The notes: a model not told the origin generated them from the sequence alone. Numbered from the stretch's first letter, positions 24,447-33,945 are shown. The stretch: 64,000 nucleotides of DNA from Bradyrhizobium sp. sGM-13 (GCF_018398875.1 NZ_JAGWDK010000001.1:1-64000); one strand, 5' to 3'. Program-made: numbers and translations.

Positions 24447-25133
24447 CTAAAACCAGATCCGCATCGGCAAGCCGTGCGCATCAACGGGCGGCGCCCCCTC
24501 GGGGAGGCTGCCCGCAGGCTCGCGGGCCGCAATCGCAACCGCGCAGGCATCCAGCACATCGTCAGGCTTTGCACCGCCACGTTCATCGGTCAGCCAGCGA
24601 TCGATCTGCCGAAAGCCTGATTGCTTGAGCAGCGCGCGGCGCAGCGCAACTCCCCCGGCGGATTTCTTCGACGGCAAGGGCTCGTTGTCGTTCAATCGCA
24701 GAAACACCAGTTCGGGATGCACCTCGCGAATATCGCGAGATGGATTCGCGCGCACGAACGCGTCGACCTCCATGATCTTCGCACCCAGATGCCAGAGCTG
24801 GCGGGACACCCGCTTCTGCCCGCGCCGCTGCGCCTCCCGGTTGGCATCATTGGGATCGCTGAACTCGGACCACAGCCAGCGGCGAGCGCCGGCAAAGACG
24901 CGCGACGCGTGCGGCCGCAATTTTGCGCGAGCCAGCAGGTCGCAGCAGCGTTCGCCGTGATCGCTCATCCCGATCGGGATATCGATCCCCGCTCTGTCGC
25001 AAGAACGCGACAGCGCGTCCGTGATGTCGCGATGAAAAGAGATTTCCTGCACGTCACCGTCGAGGAGAACGGCGACCCAGCCTTTGCTGAACCCGTCGAG
25101 GCCAAGCGCCCTGCAGCCCGACCTCTTGCTCAC
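24447..25133 (-). CDS. DUF429 (predicted RNase H-fold) protein
   Basis: A 228-residue protein starting at a GTG that overlaps the MaoC stop codon (GTGA). The start CRALGLDGFSKGWVAVLLDG matches DUF429, a family predicted to have an RNase H-like nuclease fold with GxDGc.gGW and later GIDIPIGM; REVHPELVF and KPDDVLDACAVAI are further conserved acidic blocks. The 270 bases further upstream stay open but belong to MaoC on the same strand in another frame. Enzymatic activity of the family is not established. Confidence 0.8.
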   Translation of the reverse strand: MSKRSGCRALGLDGFSKGWVAVLLDGDVQEISFHRDITDALSRSCDRAGIDIPIGMSDHGERCCDLLARAKLRPHASRVFAGARRWLWSEFSDPNDANREAQRRGQKRVSRQLWHLGAKIMEVDAFVRANPSRDIREVHPELVFLRLNDNEPLPSKKSAGGVALRRALLKQSGFRQIDRWLTDERGGAKPDDVLDACAVAIAAREPAGSLPEGAPPVDAHGLPMRIWF

Positions 25134-25573
25134 CTCGGCCGGCGGGGCACGATTGCAATCGGATTGAAGGTATAGACCGCTTCGCCATGCTGGTTGTAGG
25201 CGGTCCACTCGACCCGGGCGATGCCTTGCGGCTTCGTGCGCGACGCTGCCAATTCCACCACCTCCCCTTCGAGAAAAATGGTGTCGCCGGGCCGCACCGG
25301 CTTCAGCCAGCGCAGATCGTCGACGCCGGCGCCGAACAGCGGATGCGGCCCGAACGGGCGCGCGCTCGCGGCGAGCCGCATGGCGATCGCCGCCGTCTGC
25401 CATCCGGAAGCGGCGAGGCCCCCGAGAATGGACTTCTTGGCCGCCTCCTCATCGAGATGAAACGGCTGCGGATCGTACTCTTTGGCGAAGCGGATGATGT
25501 CCTCCTTCGACACCGTCGCCGCCTCACTCTTGAAGCGCATCCCAATCTTCAGGTCGTCGAACCACTCGATCAT
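25130..25573 (-). CDS. MaoC-family hot-dog dehydratase
   Basis: A 147-residue enoyl-CoA hydratase-like protein. KEDIIRFAKEYDPQPFHLDEEAAK carries the catalytic Asp and His of MaoC proteins; GLAASGWQTAAIAMRL and LRWLKPVRPGDTIFLEGEV are conserved. I chose the ATG at 25573 because GAGG lies six bases upstream; a GTG at 25588 would add five residues. The downstream DUF429 gene overlaps by four bases. Substrate is probably an acyl-CoA, not further defined. Confidence 0.85.
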   Translation of the reverse strand: MIEWFDDLKIGMRFKSEAATVSKEDIIRFAKEYDPQPFHLDEEAAKKSILGGLAASGWQTAAIAMRLAASARPFGPHPLFGAGVDDLRWLKPVRPGDTIFLEGEVVELAASRTKPQGIARVEWTAYNQHGEAVYTFNPIAIVPRRPR

Positions 25574-25611
25574 CGCGTCCTCGCTCACATTTCACGCTGA
25601 ACGCGAAGAGG

Positions 25612-27264
25612 TTAGCCCAAATTCAATTCCTTGAAGAAGTCGTTGCCCTTGTCGTCGATGATGATGAAGGCCGGGAAATCCACCACTTCGATGCGCCAGA
25701 TCGCTTCCATGCCGAGTTCGGGATATTCCACCACCTCGACCTTCTTGATGCAGTGCTCGGCGAGATTTGCCGCAGCTCCGCCGATCGAACCGAGATAGAA
25801 ACCGCCGTGCTTCTTGCAGGCCTCGCGCACCGCGACCGCGCGGTTGCCCTTGGCGACCATCACCATCGAACCGCCCGCCGCCTGGAACTGGTCGACGAAG
25901 GAATCCATCCGTCCCGCTGTGGTCGGGCCGAACGCGCCGTGCGGGTAACCGTCCGGCGTCTTGGCGGGGCCGGCGTAATACACCGGATGGTTCTTGAAAT
26001 AGTCCGGCAGCGGCTCACCCTTCTCCAGCCGCTCGCGCAATTTGGCGTGCGCGGAATCGCGCGCGACGATCATGGTGCCGGTCATCGAGACCCGCGTCTT
26101 GATCGGATAATTCGACAGCGTCGCCAAAATCTCCTTCATCGGCTGGTTGAGGTCGATCTTGACGACCTCGCCGCCGAGCGACTGCTCGACCGCGGGCAGA
26201 TACTGCGCCGGGTTGTGCTCGAGCTCCTCGAGGTAGACGCCATCCTTGGTGATCTTGCCGAGCACCTGGCGGTCGGCCGAACAGGAGACGCCGAGCCCGA
26301 TCGGGAGCGAGGCGCCGTGGCGCGGCATCCGGATCACGCGCACGTCGTGGCAGAAATATTTGCCGCCGAACTGCGCGCCGACGCCGAGCGACTGCGTCAT
26401 CTTCAGGATTTCCTGCTCCATTTCGATATCGCGGAACGCGTTGCCGTCGGCCGAGCCGTGCGTCGGCAGCGCATCGAGATAGCGCGCGGACGCGAGCTTC
26501 ACCGTCTTCATGCACAGCTCGGCCGAGGTACCGCCGATGACGATGGCGAGGTGATACGGCGGACAGGCCGCGGTGCCGAGCGTGAGCACCTTCTCCTTCA
26601 GAAACGCCAGCAGACGATCTTTGGTCAGAACGGAGGGCGTCGCCTGAAACAGAAAGCTCTTGTTGGCGGAACCGCCACCCTTGGCCATGAACATGAACTT
26701 GTAGGCATCGTCACCCTCGGCGTAGATCTCGCACTGCGCCGGCATGTTGTTGGCGGTGTTCTTTTCCTCATACATCGACAAGGGAGCCACCTGCGAATAG
26801 CGCAGGTTGCGGCGCAAGTAAGCGTCACGCGCACCTTCCGAGAGCGCCGCCTCGTCGTCGCCATCAGTGATGACGTTGCAGCCCTTCTTGCCCATGATGA
26901 TCGCGGTGCCTGTATCCTGGCACATCGGCAGCACGCCGCCGGCGGCGATGTTGGCGTTCTTCAGGAAGTCGAAGGCGACGAACTTGTCGTTGTCGCTGGC
27001 CTCCTTGTCTTCCAGTATCGAGCGGAGCTGCTTCAGGTGGCCGGGCCGCAGATAGTGGTTGATATCGCCGAAGGCAGCCTCCGACAGCGCCCGCAGCGCC
27101 TCGCGCGACACCACCAGCATGTCCTTGCCGAGCACCTTCTCGACCCGCACGCCCTCGGTCGTGATCTTCTTGTAGGGCGTGGTGTCCGGCCCTAGCGGAA
27201 ACAGCGGCGTATGCTTGTAGGGCGGAACGGGTTTCTGGTCGGGAAAAGCGGTCGGGGCGTTCAT
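25612..27264 (-). CDS. Class I fumarate hydratase
   Basis: A 550-residue iron-sulfur fumarase that interconverts fumarate and malate in the TCA cycle. Single-chain fusion of the alpha part (residues ~1-340) and beta part (~380-550), as in FumA/FumB. Three cysteines able to hold the [4Fe-4S] cluster are in [19 protein letters not shown] and [32 protein letters not shown] and [13 protein letters not shown] match the family. The ATG at 27264 is chosen; the open frame upstream runs through a divergent gene. Oxygen sensitivity is expected for this class. Confidence 0.93.
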   Translation of the reverse strand: MNAPTAFPDQKPVPPYKHTPLFPLGPDTTPYKKITTEGVRVEKVLGKDMLVVSREALRALSEAAFGDINHYLRPGHLKQLRSILEDKEASDNDKFVAFDFLKNANIAAGGVLPMCQDTGTAIIMGKKGCNVITDGDDEAALSEGARDAYLRRNLRYSQVAPLSMYEEKNTANNMPAQCEIYAEGDDAYKFMFMAKGGGSANKSFLFQATPSVLTKDRLLAFLKEKVLTLGTAACPPYHLAIVIGGTSAELCMKTVKLASARYLDALPTHGSADGNAFRDIEMEQEILKMTQSLGVGAQFGGKYFCHDVRVIRMPRHGASLPIGLGVSCSADRQVLGKITKDGVYLEELEHNPAQYLPAVEQSLGGEVVKIDLNQPMKEILATLSNYPIKTRVSMTGTMIVARDSAHAKLRERLEKGEPLPDYFKNHPVYYAGPAKTPDGYPHGAFGPTTAGRMDSFVDQFQAAGGSMVMVAKGNRAVAVREACKKHGGFYLGSIGGAAANLAEHCIKKVEVVEYPELGMEAIWRIEVVDFPAFIIIDDKGNDFFKELNLG

Positions 27265-27472
27265 GCTGGTATCTCGGGGTTGGAGCCGGCGGCAGCCAGA
27301 GCGGCGCCGCGACGATAGACCCGTTCTAAGCATTTTTCGACCAAAAGGAAGGTTCTGCCGGCCCGGCAGACGAGGCCGAAGCTGGGCAATTTTCGGCCGC
27401 CAATCGGCGATTGAACCGTTCCCAGCCATCTCCAGACAAACCGAGACTTTCGATACTCCCCAACCGATTGCG
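27265..27472. other. Divergent intergenic region
   Basis: 208 bp between the fumarase and a membrane-protein gene. AGCATTTTTCGACC and neighbouring AT-rich stretches may be promoters, but no clear consensus site or dyad was seen. Confidence 0.3.
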
Positions 27473-28009
27473 ATGGTAATGAACTCCGCCACCACAGTGC
27501 CCGACACGGCTTCCGTTCCGATCCGTCCCCCGCGGCTGCTTGGGCTGTATCTGTTTCTTATCATCATTGCCGCGATCGAAGCTTTCGACGGGCTCTCGCA
27601 CGCGCCGGTCCTGTTCGGCGACATGTCGCAAGTTCCTAGCCCTGGCGTCGGCGGTGCGATCATCAAGACGTATATTGCAAGCCATCCGGTGCTGGCGTTG
27701 GCGGCGCTGGGGTTTGCAACCATCGGAAGGCTGCGTTACGCCATCCTCGCGCTTGGCGCGCTCGTGCTCATGACCTGGCTGAATTTCATGCCCTCAGTGG
27801 TGCGGCACGGCTTGGATTTCCGTGGCGTCTCCGCCTTCGAGACGCCGGTCCGAATCATCGCGTTTCCGCTGATGGCCGCCTGCGCTATCGCGCTTGCCGC
27901 ACGCGGCGAGCGGCTGGGACTGGCCACTATGCTGGTCAGCATTCCAACGCTGTACGGCGTGGCCTCGGTGATCGCCTTCGGCATCGGCATTTTCCTCTAC
28001 GGGTTCTGA
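27473..28009 (+). CDS. Multi-helix membrane protein
   Basis: A 178-residue protein with about five hydrophobic helices: [20 protein letters not shown] (~24-42), [56 protein letters not shown] and [32 protein letters not shown] at 27473 or two codons later. No catalytic motif or family recognised. Divergent from fumarase. Confidence 0.65.
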   Translation: MVMNSATTVPDTASVPIRPPRLLGLYLFLIIIAAIEAFDGLSHAPVLFGDMSQVPSPGVGGAIIKTYIASHPVLALAALGFATIGRLRYAILALGALVLMTWLNFMPSVVRHGLDFRGVSAFETPVRIIAFPLMAACAIALAARGERLGLATMLVSIPTLYGVASVIAFGIGIFLYGF

Positions 28010-28088
28010 CACTCGCAAGATCGGATTGACTTCCGCCCGCGCTCCTTGCAGGAAATCCGGGCTTCAATGGTGCATGGGGGCATTCATA

Positions 28089-28559
28089 ATGGCTTTGGGA
28101 CCACACCTTCGACGACCGATCCTGCTTGCCGCGGCGCTGGTCGCCACGGCCGCTGCATCGCCGGCGCAGGCCGACCGCTGCGACGATATCGCCAAGGAAT
28201 TGAAGAACCAGATCGACGGCCTCAAGATCAGCGTCAATACCGGCAACATGATCTATCTGACGCATCCGGCGGCGAAGGAGCTGTCGCTCGGCTGCCGCGG
28301 CCGCAATTACTCCAACGAGCTCTACGCCAAGACGGACCGCAAGCCGAAGCCGCAATTCTTCGAGCTGGTCGCCTCCGCCGGCGCCATCATTTTCACGATT
28401 CCGAAGCCCGACGTTGCGACCGGCTCCTCGCGCTGCATCAAGCGCATGGGCATCCTGCGCGGCGACAAGGTTTCCATGCGCTTCCGCCGGCTCAACATGG
28501 AATGCACGCGCACCAAGACCGAAGCCTCGATCGCGGTGACCCGCGGCAAGGACGAATAG
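28089..28559 (+). CDS. Exported protein of unknown function
   Basis: A 156-residue protein; the ATG at 28089 starts a signal peptide (RRPILLAAALVATAAASPAQA). The mature domain has four cysteines (DRCDDI, SLGCRGR, SSRCIKR, NMECTRT), likely two disulfides, and alternating strands. No known family. It follows the membrane protein by 79 bp and may be independent. Confidence 0.7.
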   Translation: MALGPHLRRPILLAAALVATAAASPAQADRCDDIAKELKNQIDGLKISVNTGNMIYLTHPAAKELSLGCRGRNYSNELYAKTDRKPKPQFFELVASAGAIIFTIPKPDVATGSSRCIKRMGILRGDKVSMRFRRLNMECTRTKTEASIAVTRGKDE

Positions 28560-28717
28560 CGCGGCGCTCCCGATCCGTTGCATTCTAACAATTCCGCGAG
28601 CCGTCTGTTCACCATTGAACGGGATTGACGGCATTGGCGCGGGATTGCCGGGCCGGATTCACCAACCGTTCGTTTCAACCCGGCCAGTGTAGGAGGCCAG
28701 CCAAAAGGATGCTTCCG

Positions 28718-28903
28718 ATGAGTGTTTCTGCTGTCCCCGCAACGGTGGTGGTCAGACCGCCCGAAGTCCCCGTGTTCAAGGCTCCCGACAAGACCCCCGA
28801 CGTGCAGAACGGCGCTGCCGCCGACGGCACCCGCACGCCGCAGCCGACGCTGGTCGCCCCCCTACCGCCGGGTCAGGGAACGCGGATCGACCAACTGGCT
28901 TGA
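28718..28903 (+). CDS. Small proline-rich protein
   Basis: A 61-residue protein, Pro/Val/Ala-rich and probably disordered (VRPPEVPVFKAPDKTPDVQNG ... PPGQGTRIDQLA). AAAGGA lies eight bases before ATG 28718; ATG 28709 with AGGAGG twelve bases upstream is an alternative. No signal peptide. Function unknown. Confidence 0.5.
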   Translation: MSVSAVPATVVVRPPEVPVFKAPDKTPDVQNGAAADGTRTPQPTLVAPLPPGQGTRIDQLA

Positions 28904-28920
28904 GCCAATCATCCGGTTTT

Positions 28921-29041
28921 CGTCACCCGCCAACGGGTCGGCGCGTAGCGCCGCCCGATGACAGGCTCCAGCGGGTGAACCAGTATTCCAGACACGTCGC
29001 CTTGAGCCGATAGGCCGCGGCGTACTGGATGGGTATGACAG
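28921..29041. repeat. Intergenic repeat family A, copy 2
   Basis: Shares CGTCACCCGC, CCAGTATTCCAGA and CCGCGGCGTACTGGAT in order with 184-285 and 63910-64000, with an extra palindrome in the left half (GGCGCGTAGCGCC). Occupies most of the 232-bp gap before the methyltransferase gene. Confidence 0.75.
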
Positions 29042-29135
29042 GCGAAGGAAGCGGGTACCCTTCCTCACCTCAGCGCCGCAAGTTTGCCGAAAAAATGCGC
29101 GATCCTGTTGCGCGTGGGGCCAACGGAGCCCGCGC

Positions 29136-29810
29136 ATGATCGCAAAACTTCTGCTGCAGAACACAATCGTCGTCGTCGGCATGGGCGCGCTATTGTTCGC
29201 CGCGGCCGGTTCGCTGGACTGGCCGGGGGCGTGGGTGATGTTGATCGTCAGCGCGATCCTCGGCCCTGCCTGCGGATTGTGGCTTGCCAAGACCGATCCG
29301 GCGCTGCTCGCCGAGCGCATGCGGCCAAAATTTCAGGCCGAACAGCCCACCGCCGACAAGATATTCATGCTGGTATTTGTCGCGACGCTGCTGATGTGGC
29401 TCGTCGCGATCGGCCTCGACCGGCGGGCCGATGCCTCCGATGTTCCGCTGCTGCTGCAGGCGCTCGGCCTTGCGATGTTCTTGCTCTCGATCGCGTTCAT
29501 CATGTGGGTGTTCCGCGAAAATTCGTTCGCCGCTCCGGTCGTGAAGGTGCAGGCAGCGCGCCACCAACGCGTGATCTCGAGCGGACCCTACGCCTTCATC
29601 CGCCATCCCATGTACAGCGCTGTCATGCTGTACTTCATCGGAATACCGCTGCTCCTCGGATCGTGGTGGGGTGTGGCGTTCGCGCCGGTATTCGCCGTGC
29701 TGTTCGCCATTCGCGCCCGCATCGAGGAGCGCGCATTGGTCGAAGGGCTTCCCGGCTATGCTGACTACGCCGCCCGCGTGCGCTATCGTCTGGTGCCTGG
29801 AATTTGGTGA
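29136..29810 (+). CDS. Isoprenylcysteine methyltransferase (ICMT)-like membrane protein
   Basis: A 224-residue polytopic protein of the ICMT/PEMT group. Five or so helices are followed by the SAM-binding signature RVISSGPYAFIRHPMYSAVML and the C-terminal IEERALVEGLPGYADYAARVRYRLVPGIW. GGAG stands eight bases before the ATG. Such bacterial enzymes methylate carboxyl groups or lipids in the membrane; substrate unknown, as bacteria lack the usual prenylated targets. Followed 16 bp later by the GFA gene, so probably co-transcribed. Confidence 0.82.
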   Translation: MIAKLLLQNTIVVVGMGALLFAAAGSLDWPGAWVMLIVSAILGPACGLWLAKTDPALLAERMRPKFQAEQPTADKIFMLVFVATLLMWLVAIGLDRRADASDVPLLLQALGLAMFLLSIAFIMWVFRENSFAAPVVKVQAARHQRVISSGPYAFIRHPMYSAVMLYFIGIPLLLGSWWGVAFAPVFAVLFAIRARIEERALVEGLPGYADYAARVRYRLVPGIW

Positions 29811-29826
29811 GGAGGATGACGGAGAG

Positions 29827-30186
29827 ATGCCCGACAGCAAGACCTATACCGGCGGCTGCCATTGCGGGCAGGTACGCTTCGAATGCACCACCGATCTGGC
29901 GATGGTGACCGCCTGCAACTGCTCGATCTGCACCAAGAAGGGGCTGCATTTCACCTTCCTCGACCCGAAGAGTTTTCATCTCCGTGCCGGCGAGGAAAAT
30001 CTGAAAGAGTATCTGTTCAACAAGCATGCGATCCACCACCAGCTCTGCGTCGATTGCGGCGTCGACGTCTTCGCACGCGGCAAGAAGCCCGACGGCACTG
30101 ACGTGGTGGCGGTCAATGTGAGCTGCTTCGACGGCATCGAGCTGTCGAAGTTGAAGATGACACCGGTGGATGGCAGGAACATGTGA
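29827..30186 (+). CDS. GFA/CENP-V-type zinc protein
   Basis: A 119-residue protein of the GFA family named after glutathione-dependent formaldehyde-activating enzyme. Zinc ligands are in GGCHCGQVRFEC, CNCSICTKKG and CVDCGVDVFARG (CxC, CxCxxC, CxxC). GAGGAGG precedes the ATG at 29827. Whether this paralogue handles formaldehyde or another thiol adduct is unclear; many family members have unknown substrates. Confidence 0.88.
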   Translation: MPDSKTYTGGCHCGQVRFECTTDLAMVTACNCSICTKKGLHFTFLDPKSFHLRAGEENLKEYLFNKHAIHHQLCVDCGVDVFARGKKPDGTDVVAVNVSCFDGIELSKLKMTPVDGRNM

Positions 30187-30194
30187 CGGCGGAG

Positions 30195-30318
30195 CGGTCA
30201 TTGCGGGGCGGTGCGTAGCATCGAACTATGGGGCGCCCTTGCGCCCCTGAGAATCTAGGGCTTCCCCGATGCGCAATTGCGCATCTGAGGTCTGGTGCTA
30301 GCGCACCATCCCGGAACG
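30195..30318. repeat. Intergenic repeat family B, copy 2
   Basis: Shares GCATCGAACTA, GATGCGCAATTGCGCATC and GGTGCTAGCGCACCATCCCGGAA with 15991-16092. Contains several self-complementary blocks. Lies between convergent GFA and GST genes, where it could serve as a bidirectional transcription barrier. Confidence 0.75.
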
Positions 30319-30324
30319 ACGGCT

Positions 30325-31032
30325 TCAACCATCCAGCACCTTGTACCTCCGGAAAATCCCGTCCTCGTTGAATTCAATCCTTCGATCGCTCGCCAGATAC
30401 GCCTTGATGTTCGGCCTCGCTGCCACCCTGTCGCGAAGCTCGATCAAGCCGGGAATCTCCGGTTCAAATGCCTTCATCCGGTTCGGAAATGCATAGCGAA
30501 GGCCTTCGACAATCTGAAACAGCGACAGGTCGACATAGGTCAGGCGGCGGCCGGTGACATATGTCCCGCCATTGGCCTGCAGCAGATCTTCGAAATAGCC
30601 GAGATATTTCGGCACGCGCGCCTTCCAGAACTCATCGGTGCGTTTCTTCGCCGGGGCCTTCTGCTCCTCGTAGTAGAGCGAGGGACCAAGCGGATGGTGG
30701 GTGTCGTGAACTTCCAGCACCAGATCCGCAATCGTGAGCTGCAGTTGGTGCACCCATAATCTGCCGGCTTCCGTCTTCGGCGCCAGCCCATGCCGTGATC
30801 CGAGATAGAGCAGGATGTTGGCCGTCTGCCCGATCACGAGCTTCCCGGCTTTCAGGAACGGCGGCGCGAAAGGCGGCGTTCCCTTCCCGACTTCCATCAT
30901 GCGCGTCATCGCCGCCATGCCGTTGCCGTGGCGCGCCACGTCGGTATAGCCGGCACCCGCCTCTTCCAGCGCGAGACGCACATATTCGCCGCGGCCCTGA
31001 ATGGTCGGCCAGTAATAAAGCTCGTAATGCAT
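30325..31032 (-). CDS. Glutathione S-transferase
   Basis: A 235-residue GST. The N-terminal thioredoxin-like half begins YELYYWPTIQGRGEYVRLALEEAGAGY, with FAPPFLKAGKLVIGQTANILLYLGSRHGL as the cis-Pro and glutathione-binding region (G-Q-T-A-N in place of the usual ESxAI); the C-terminal half is all-helical with the conserved TYVDLSLFQ. GGAGG precedes the ATG. Class resembles sigma/mu-like bacterial GSTs. Substrate unknown. Confidence 0.85.
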   Translation of the reverse strand: MHYELYYWPTIQGRGEYVRLALEEAGAGYTDVARHGNGMAAMTRMMEVGKGTPPFAPPFLKAGKLVIGQTANILLYLGSRHGLAPKTEAGRLWVHQLQLTIADLVLEVHDTHHPLGPSLYYEEQKAPAKKRTDEFWKARVPKYLGYFEDLLQANGGTYVTGRRLTYVDLSLFQIVEGLRYAFPNRMKAFEPEIPGLIELRDRVAARPNIKAYLASDRRIEFNEDGIFRRYKVLDG

Positions 31033-31275
31033 CGAAGGCGCCTCCTAGATCCGGATTGACAGGCCCAACAAATCATCCCGCCATTCGTTCGTCACGCCAG
31101 ACGCTGCGGAACTGGACTGGACAGGAATGCTTTCGAGAGCGGCGCAATTAAAACGCCGCCTCTGGGGCGGCCTTGATAACTTGAAAATTAACGGGCTTCA
31201 GCGCCGAGCGCCCGGGAAATTTGTCGACCCGAGCGCCGCCCTCCTCGTCAGGTACCGGATCGGCCGCAAATGGCT

Positions 31276-31551
31276 TCAATCATCATCATCGTCACGGTGC
31301 CAGCGGCGCACAGGGCCGTAGCCTTCGCGAACGCCGTAGCGCTTGTATGTCGGTCGTCCGCGATCAGCGTCGATGCGGACGCTGCGCCGCTGATAAAATG
31401 TCCGTCCGCGGCCGTCGTCGGTAGTGATTGTGTCGACGCGGGTGTGCACGCCATTCGACGAGTTAGAGCTGGAGTTCGACGATGTGTTGCCAGCCAGCGC
31501 CAGCTGCGTTGCCAAGACGGTAAAAGCCAACGCGACAAGGACTCGTTTCAT
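31276..31551 (-). CDS. Small secreted Arg/Asp-rich protein
   Basis: A 91-residue protein with GGAGG before the ATG and a signal peptide ending LALAG. The mature part opens with a Ser/Asn run (NTSSNSSSNSSNG), continues with many Arg and Tyr residues and ends with five Asp residues after RRWH. No family recognised. The neighbouring gaps (31033-31275 and 31552-31780) show no further gene; a GCGGCG/CGCCGC hairpin lies near 31140-31160. Confidence 0.6.
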   Translation of the reverse strand: MKRVLVALAFTVLATQLALAGNTSSNSSSNSSNGVHTRVDTITTDDGRGRTFYQRRSVRIDADRGRPTYKRYGVREGYGPVRRWHRDDDDD

Positions 31552-31780
31552 TCAAGGCCTCCGGATTCCGATTGGCAACTCGTCAAACACTCTGGAGTTC
31601 CGCGATCGACAGCCGGACTGCACGAGCAAGAAAATAGGTTGCACGGGTTCCGTGACATCGAGAGGGCAGGAAGCATATCGATGTTGCGGAACTGTCATTG
31701 GACGCACGTTCGTGCGAAGGACTTCGATTGGTCGATTCTGTTTGTGTCACTCGCCGGGCGAGCGCAAGACCGACCGCCCG

Positions 31781-32461
31781 TCAATTCGCCGCGAAGCAAT
31801 AGAACAGCCCGTCGCCGCCGGTGCTCTTCAGGTCGGCCTGCGAACAGCCGCCATCGGGCCCGCGCGAGGGATGCGACGAATTCCAGGATTTCGAGGCGTC
31901 GTCGTCGCGCAGTCCCACGCGATCGGAATGTCCGACCATGGCTGCGCCTTGCGTCGAACTCGTCCAGTTCCTGCAGGTGCGATCTTCGCCGGCGGTAAAT
32001 GCGGTGCCATCCGGCTGCGATCCCGTCAGCACGTCGTGGCGATTGGGCGTATCGCCGCGGCCATTGATGACCTCGCCTTTTTCGCTCAAGGCGGTCTGCT
32101 TGGTGAGGCCGTTGGCGGCGTGCAGTTCGGCGACATCCTTGGCAATCACAGTGCCCTTGGCGTTCTGCCACGGTCCCTTGCCGATACGGTCGCGCGCGTT
32201 CACCGCGGGCGCACCGTCGGCGCCTTGCGTTGAGAGATAGCCGCGCCAGGTCTTGCCACCGGCACCGGCGGCCTGCGCCAGCGTCTGGCAATGATTGTCG
32301 GCGCCGGCAAGTCCGCCGAGATTGCCGCCATTGCCGATGCCGTTGCTGGTCACGAAGAAGCTGGTATTGGCGGATTGCGCAGGCGCAGGCGCTGCAGGGA
32401 TGACCCACATAACGGCAACCGTCATGCAGGTCTGCGCAACGATGCTGGCAAGATTCTTCAT
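31781..32461 (-). CDS. Secreted lectin/endostatin-like protein
   Basis: A 226-residue exported protein; ATG at 32461 has GGAG upstream and starts a signal peptide ending PAPAQS. The mature region (SFFVTSNGIGNGGNLGGLAGADNHCQ, WRGYLSTQ, GRGDTPNRHDVLTGSQPDGTA, CRNWTSSTQGAAMVGHSDR, GLFYCFAAN) has the spacing of the C-type-lectin/endostatin fold: a C-terminal C...W core and paired cysteines. This is a fold-level guess; some relatives are annotated as lectins. It may bind sugars at the cell surface. Confidence 0.6.
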   Translation of the reverse strand: MKNLASIVAQTCMTVAVMWVIPAAPAPAQSANTSFFVTSNGIGNGGNLGGLAGADNHCQTLAQAAGAGGKTWRGYLSTQGADGAPAVNARDRIGKGPWQNAKGTVIAKDVAELHAANGLTKQTALSEKGEVINGRGDTPNRHDVLTGSQPDGTAFTAGEDRTCRNWTSSTQGAAMVGHSDRVGLRDDDASKSWNSSHPSRGPDGGCSQADLKSTGGDGLFYCFAAN

Positions 32462-32571
32462 CTGGGTTTCTCCCTGTGGCTTTTCGTTCGATGTCATGAA
32501 CCCGCTGCGATAGCGAATATTCCGGCGCGAGCATCGTGAAAGGAATGAGATCGGAAGTCGTATCGCCCGGA

Positions 32572-32681
32572 CGCGGCGCGGCACGAAGTGACGAGACGCA
32601 GAGCCGGGACCCAAAAGTTGCGCGAGGTCCCGGCTCTGCGGTGCAACGTGAAGAACGTCGCACCGCGTCCAGGACACACAA
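32572..32681. repeat. Intergenic repeat family C, copy 2
   Basis: Shares GGTCCCGGCTCTGCGG, a variable 15-20 bp, and CGCGTC..GGACAC with 13300-13433. Two inverted copies of CGCAGAGCCGGGACC / GGTCCCGGCTCTGCG form a strong hairpin. Located between the lectin-like gene and the Tim44-like gene. Confidence 0.65.
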
Positions 32682-32700
32682 TCAGCTTCGCCAGGACAAA

Positions 32701-32734
32701 GAAAAAGGCGCTGCGGAACAAACCGCAGCGCCTT
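32701..32734 (-). terminator. Rho-independent terminator of the Tim44-like gene
   Basis: Read on the minus strand: AAGGCGCTGCGG, loop TTTGTT, CCGCAGCGCCTT, then TTTC. A perfect 12-bp stem followed by a T-rich end, 21 bp past the stop codon of the Tim44-like gene. Confidence 0.9.
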
Positions 32735-32754
32735 CTTCGGTGTGGTGCAGGCGA

Positions 32755-33741
32755 TCAGCTCGTCTGCTGGATCGCCGAGAGTTCCCAGTCGCCGCCGCGG
32801 CGGCGGGCGAAGGTCCAGACTTCGGTGGCCTCGATCGGGGTTTCGCTGCCCGCGACCAAACGGCCGGTGGTGCGCTCAAGGGTCTTGTCGACCAGCGAGA
32901 ACCGCATCGCCACGCTGGCGTAGTCGGTTTCGCCTTCGCGCCAGGCTTCCGCGAGGTCACCCTGCAAGAGCTTGACGTCGGACACCTTGTTGACGTCGTT
33001 GCGGGCCTTGTTCTCCTCGAGATCCTTGGAGAAGTAGGACACCATCTCGGGCGTCGCCAGCGTATGCAGTTTGGCGACATCCTCGTTCGACCAGGCGGCC
33101 TGAACCTCGCCGAGCAGCCGCTCGAAGGCTTCATAGTCGGCCGGCTGGATTTCCAGCGCCGGCTGGCTCGAACCCAGCCCAAAGCCACCCAGTCCGGAGC
33201 GGAAGCTGGTCTGGGCACCGGGACCTTCAGCAGGCCCACTGGCGGCAGGCCCGTTGGCATAGGCGGACGCCGGCGTATGGCGGCGCTGCCACCACGACAT
33301 CGCCAGACGCACCACGATCACGATCAGCGCGATCTGCAGCAGCAGGCCGATGATCGAGGACAGGCCGCCGAGGCCGGAGAACAATCCGCCGCCGAACAGC
33401 ATGCCGAGCAGGCCGGCGCCGAGGAAGCCAGCGGCAAGGCCGCCGAGCATGCCCATGCCGGGCCGGTTGAAGAAGCCGCCCTTGTTGGCTGCGCCCGCGG
33501 CCGGATTGCCCGCTGCGGGGGTGCCCGGCTGGGTAAAGGTGCGGTTCATGGGTTGCGCCGTACCCGGAGCGGTGGTCGTGCTCGGGGGCGCCGAATAGGT
33601 CTTGGATCCCCGCGAACCGGAGCTGCCGCCGCCGCCAACGCGAGCGTCAGCCGCATCGATTGTGATCGCCAGGGGAACCGCCACGGACAGGACAATGGCC
33701 ATCGCCCGTACAATTCCGCGCGCAGTCTGCGTGAAATTCAT
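32755..33741 (-). CDS. Tim44-domain membrane protein
   Basis: A 328-residue protein; GAGG precedes the ATG at 33741. A signal/first helix (MAIVLSVAVPLAITIDAADA) is followed by a Gly/Ser/Pro linker, a Gly-rich hydrophobic double helix (GMLGGLAAGFLGAGLLGMLFGGGLF and GLLLQIALIVIVVRLAMSWWQ) and the Tim44-like domain (ADYEAFERLLGEVQAAWSNEDVAKLHTLATPEMVSYFSKDLEENKARNDVNKVSDVKLL ... VWTFARRRGGDWELSAIQQ). Bacterial Tim44 relatives sit in the inner membrane; in Caulobacter and others they are stress or assembly factors. Ends at a strong terminator. Confidence 0.82.
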   Translation of the reverse strand: MNFTQTARGIVRAMAIVLSVAVPLAITIDAADARVGGGGSSGSRGSKTYSAPPSTTTAPGTAQPMNRTFTQPGTPAAGNPAAGAANKGGFFNRPGMGMLGGLAAGFLGAGLLGMLFGGGLFSGLGGLSSIIGLLLQIALIVIVVRLAMSWWQRRHTPASAYANGPAASGPAEGPGAQTSFRSGLGGFGLGSSQPALEIQPADYEAFERLLGEVQAAWSNEDVAKLHTLATPEMVSYFSKDLEENKARNDVNKVSDVKLLQGDLAEAWREGETDYASVAMRFSLVDKTLERTTGRLVAGSETPIEATEVWTFARRRGGDWELSAIQQTS

Positions 33742-33945
33742 GTCTTTTTCCTCTTTCCCCGACATGGGGAAGTGCCCCTAAGATGGGCAGACCGGCCCAA
33801 AAGTGAAGCCGCTATAGGGACGCATGGCTGCGGCCCTCGGTCGCGGGGATGTGACGATAAAGCCGAAAAGGCTCACGCCGGTTTGACGAACGGGCGCCCA
33901 AGATCGCTCAAAGCCGCCTGGAAAGCGTGAACCGGTGAGCCAACC

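Noticed and set aside
25753..27195. 480-codon plus-strand frame
   Set aside because: Antisense to class I fumarase, which has all cluster cysteines and family blocks.
31127..31321. 64-codon plus-strand frame between the GST and the small secreted protein
   Set aside because: Overlaps the 3' end of the small secreted-protein gene on the other strand and has no family motif.
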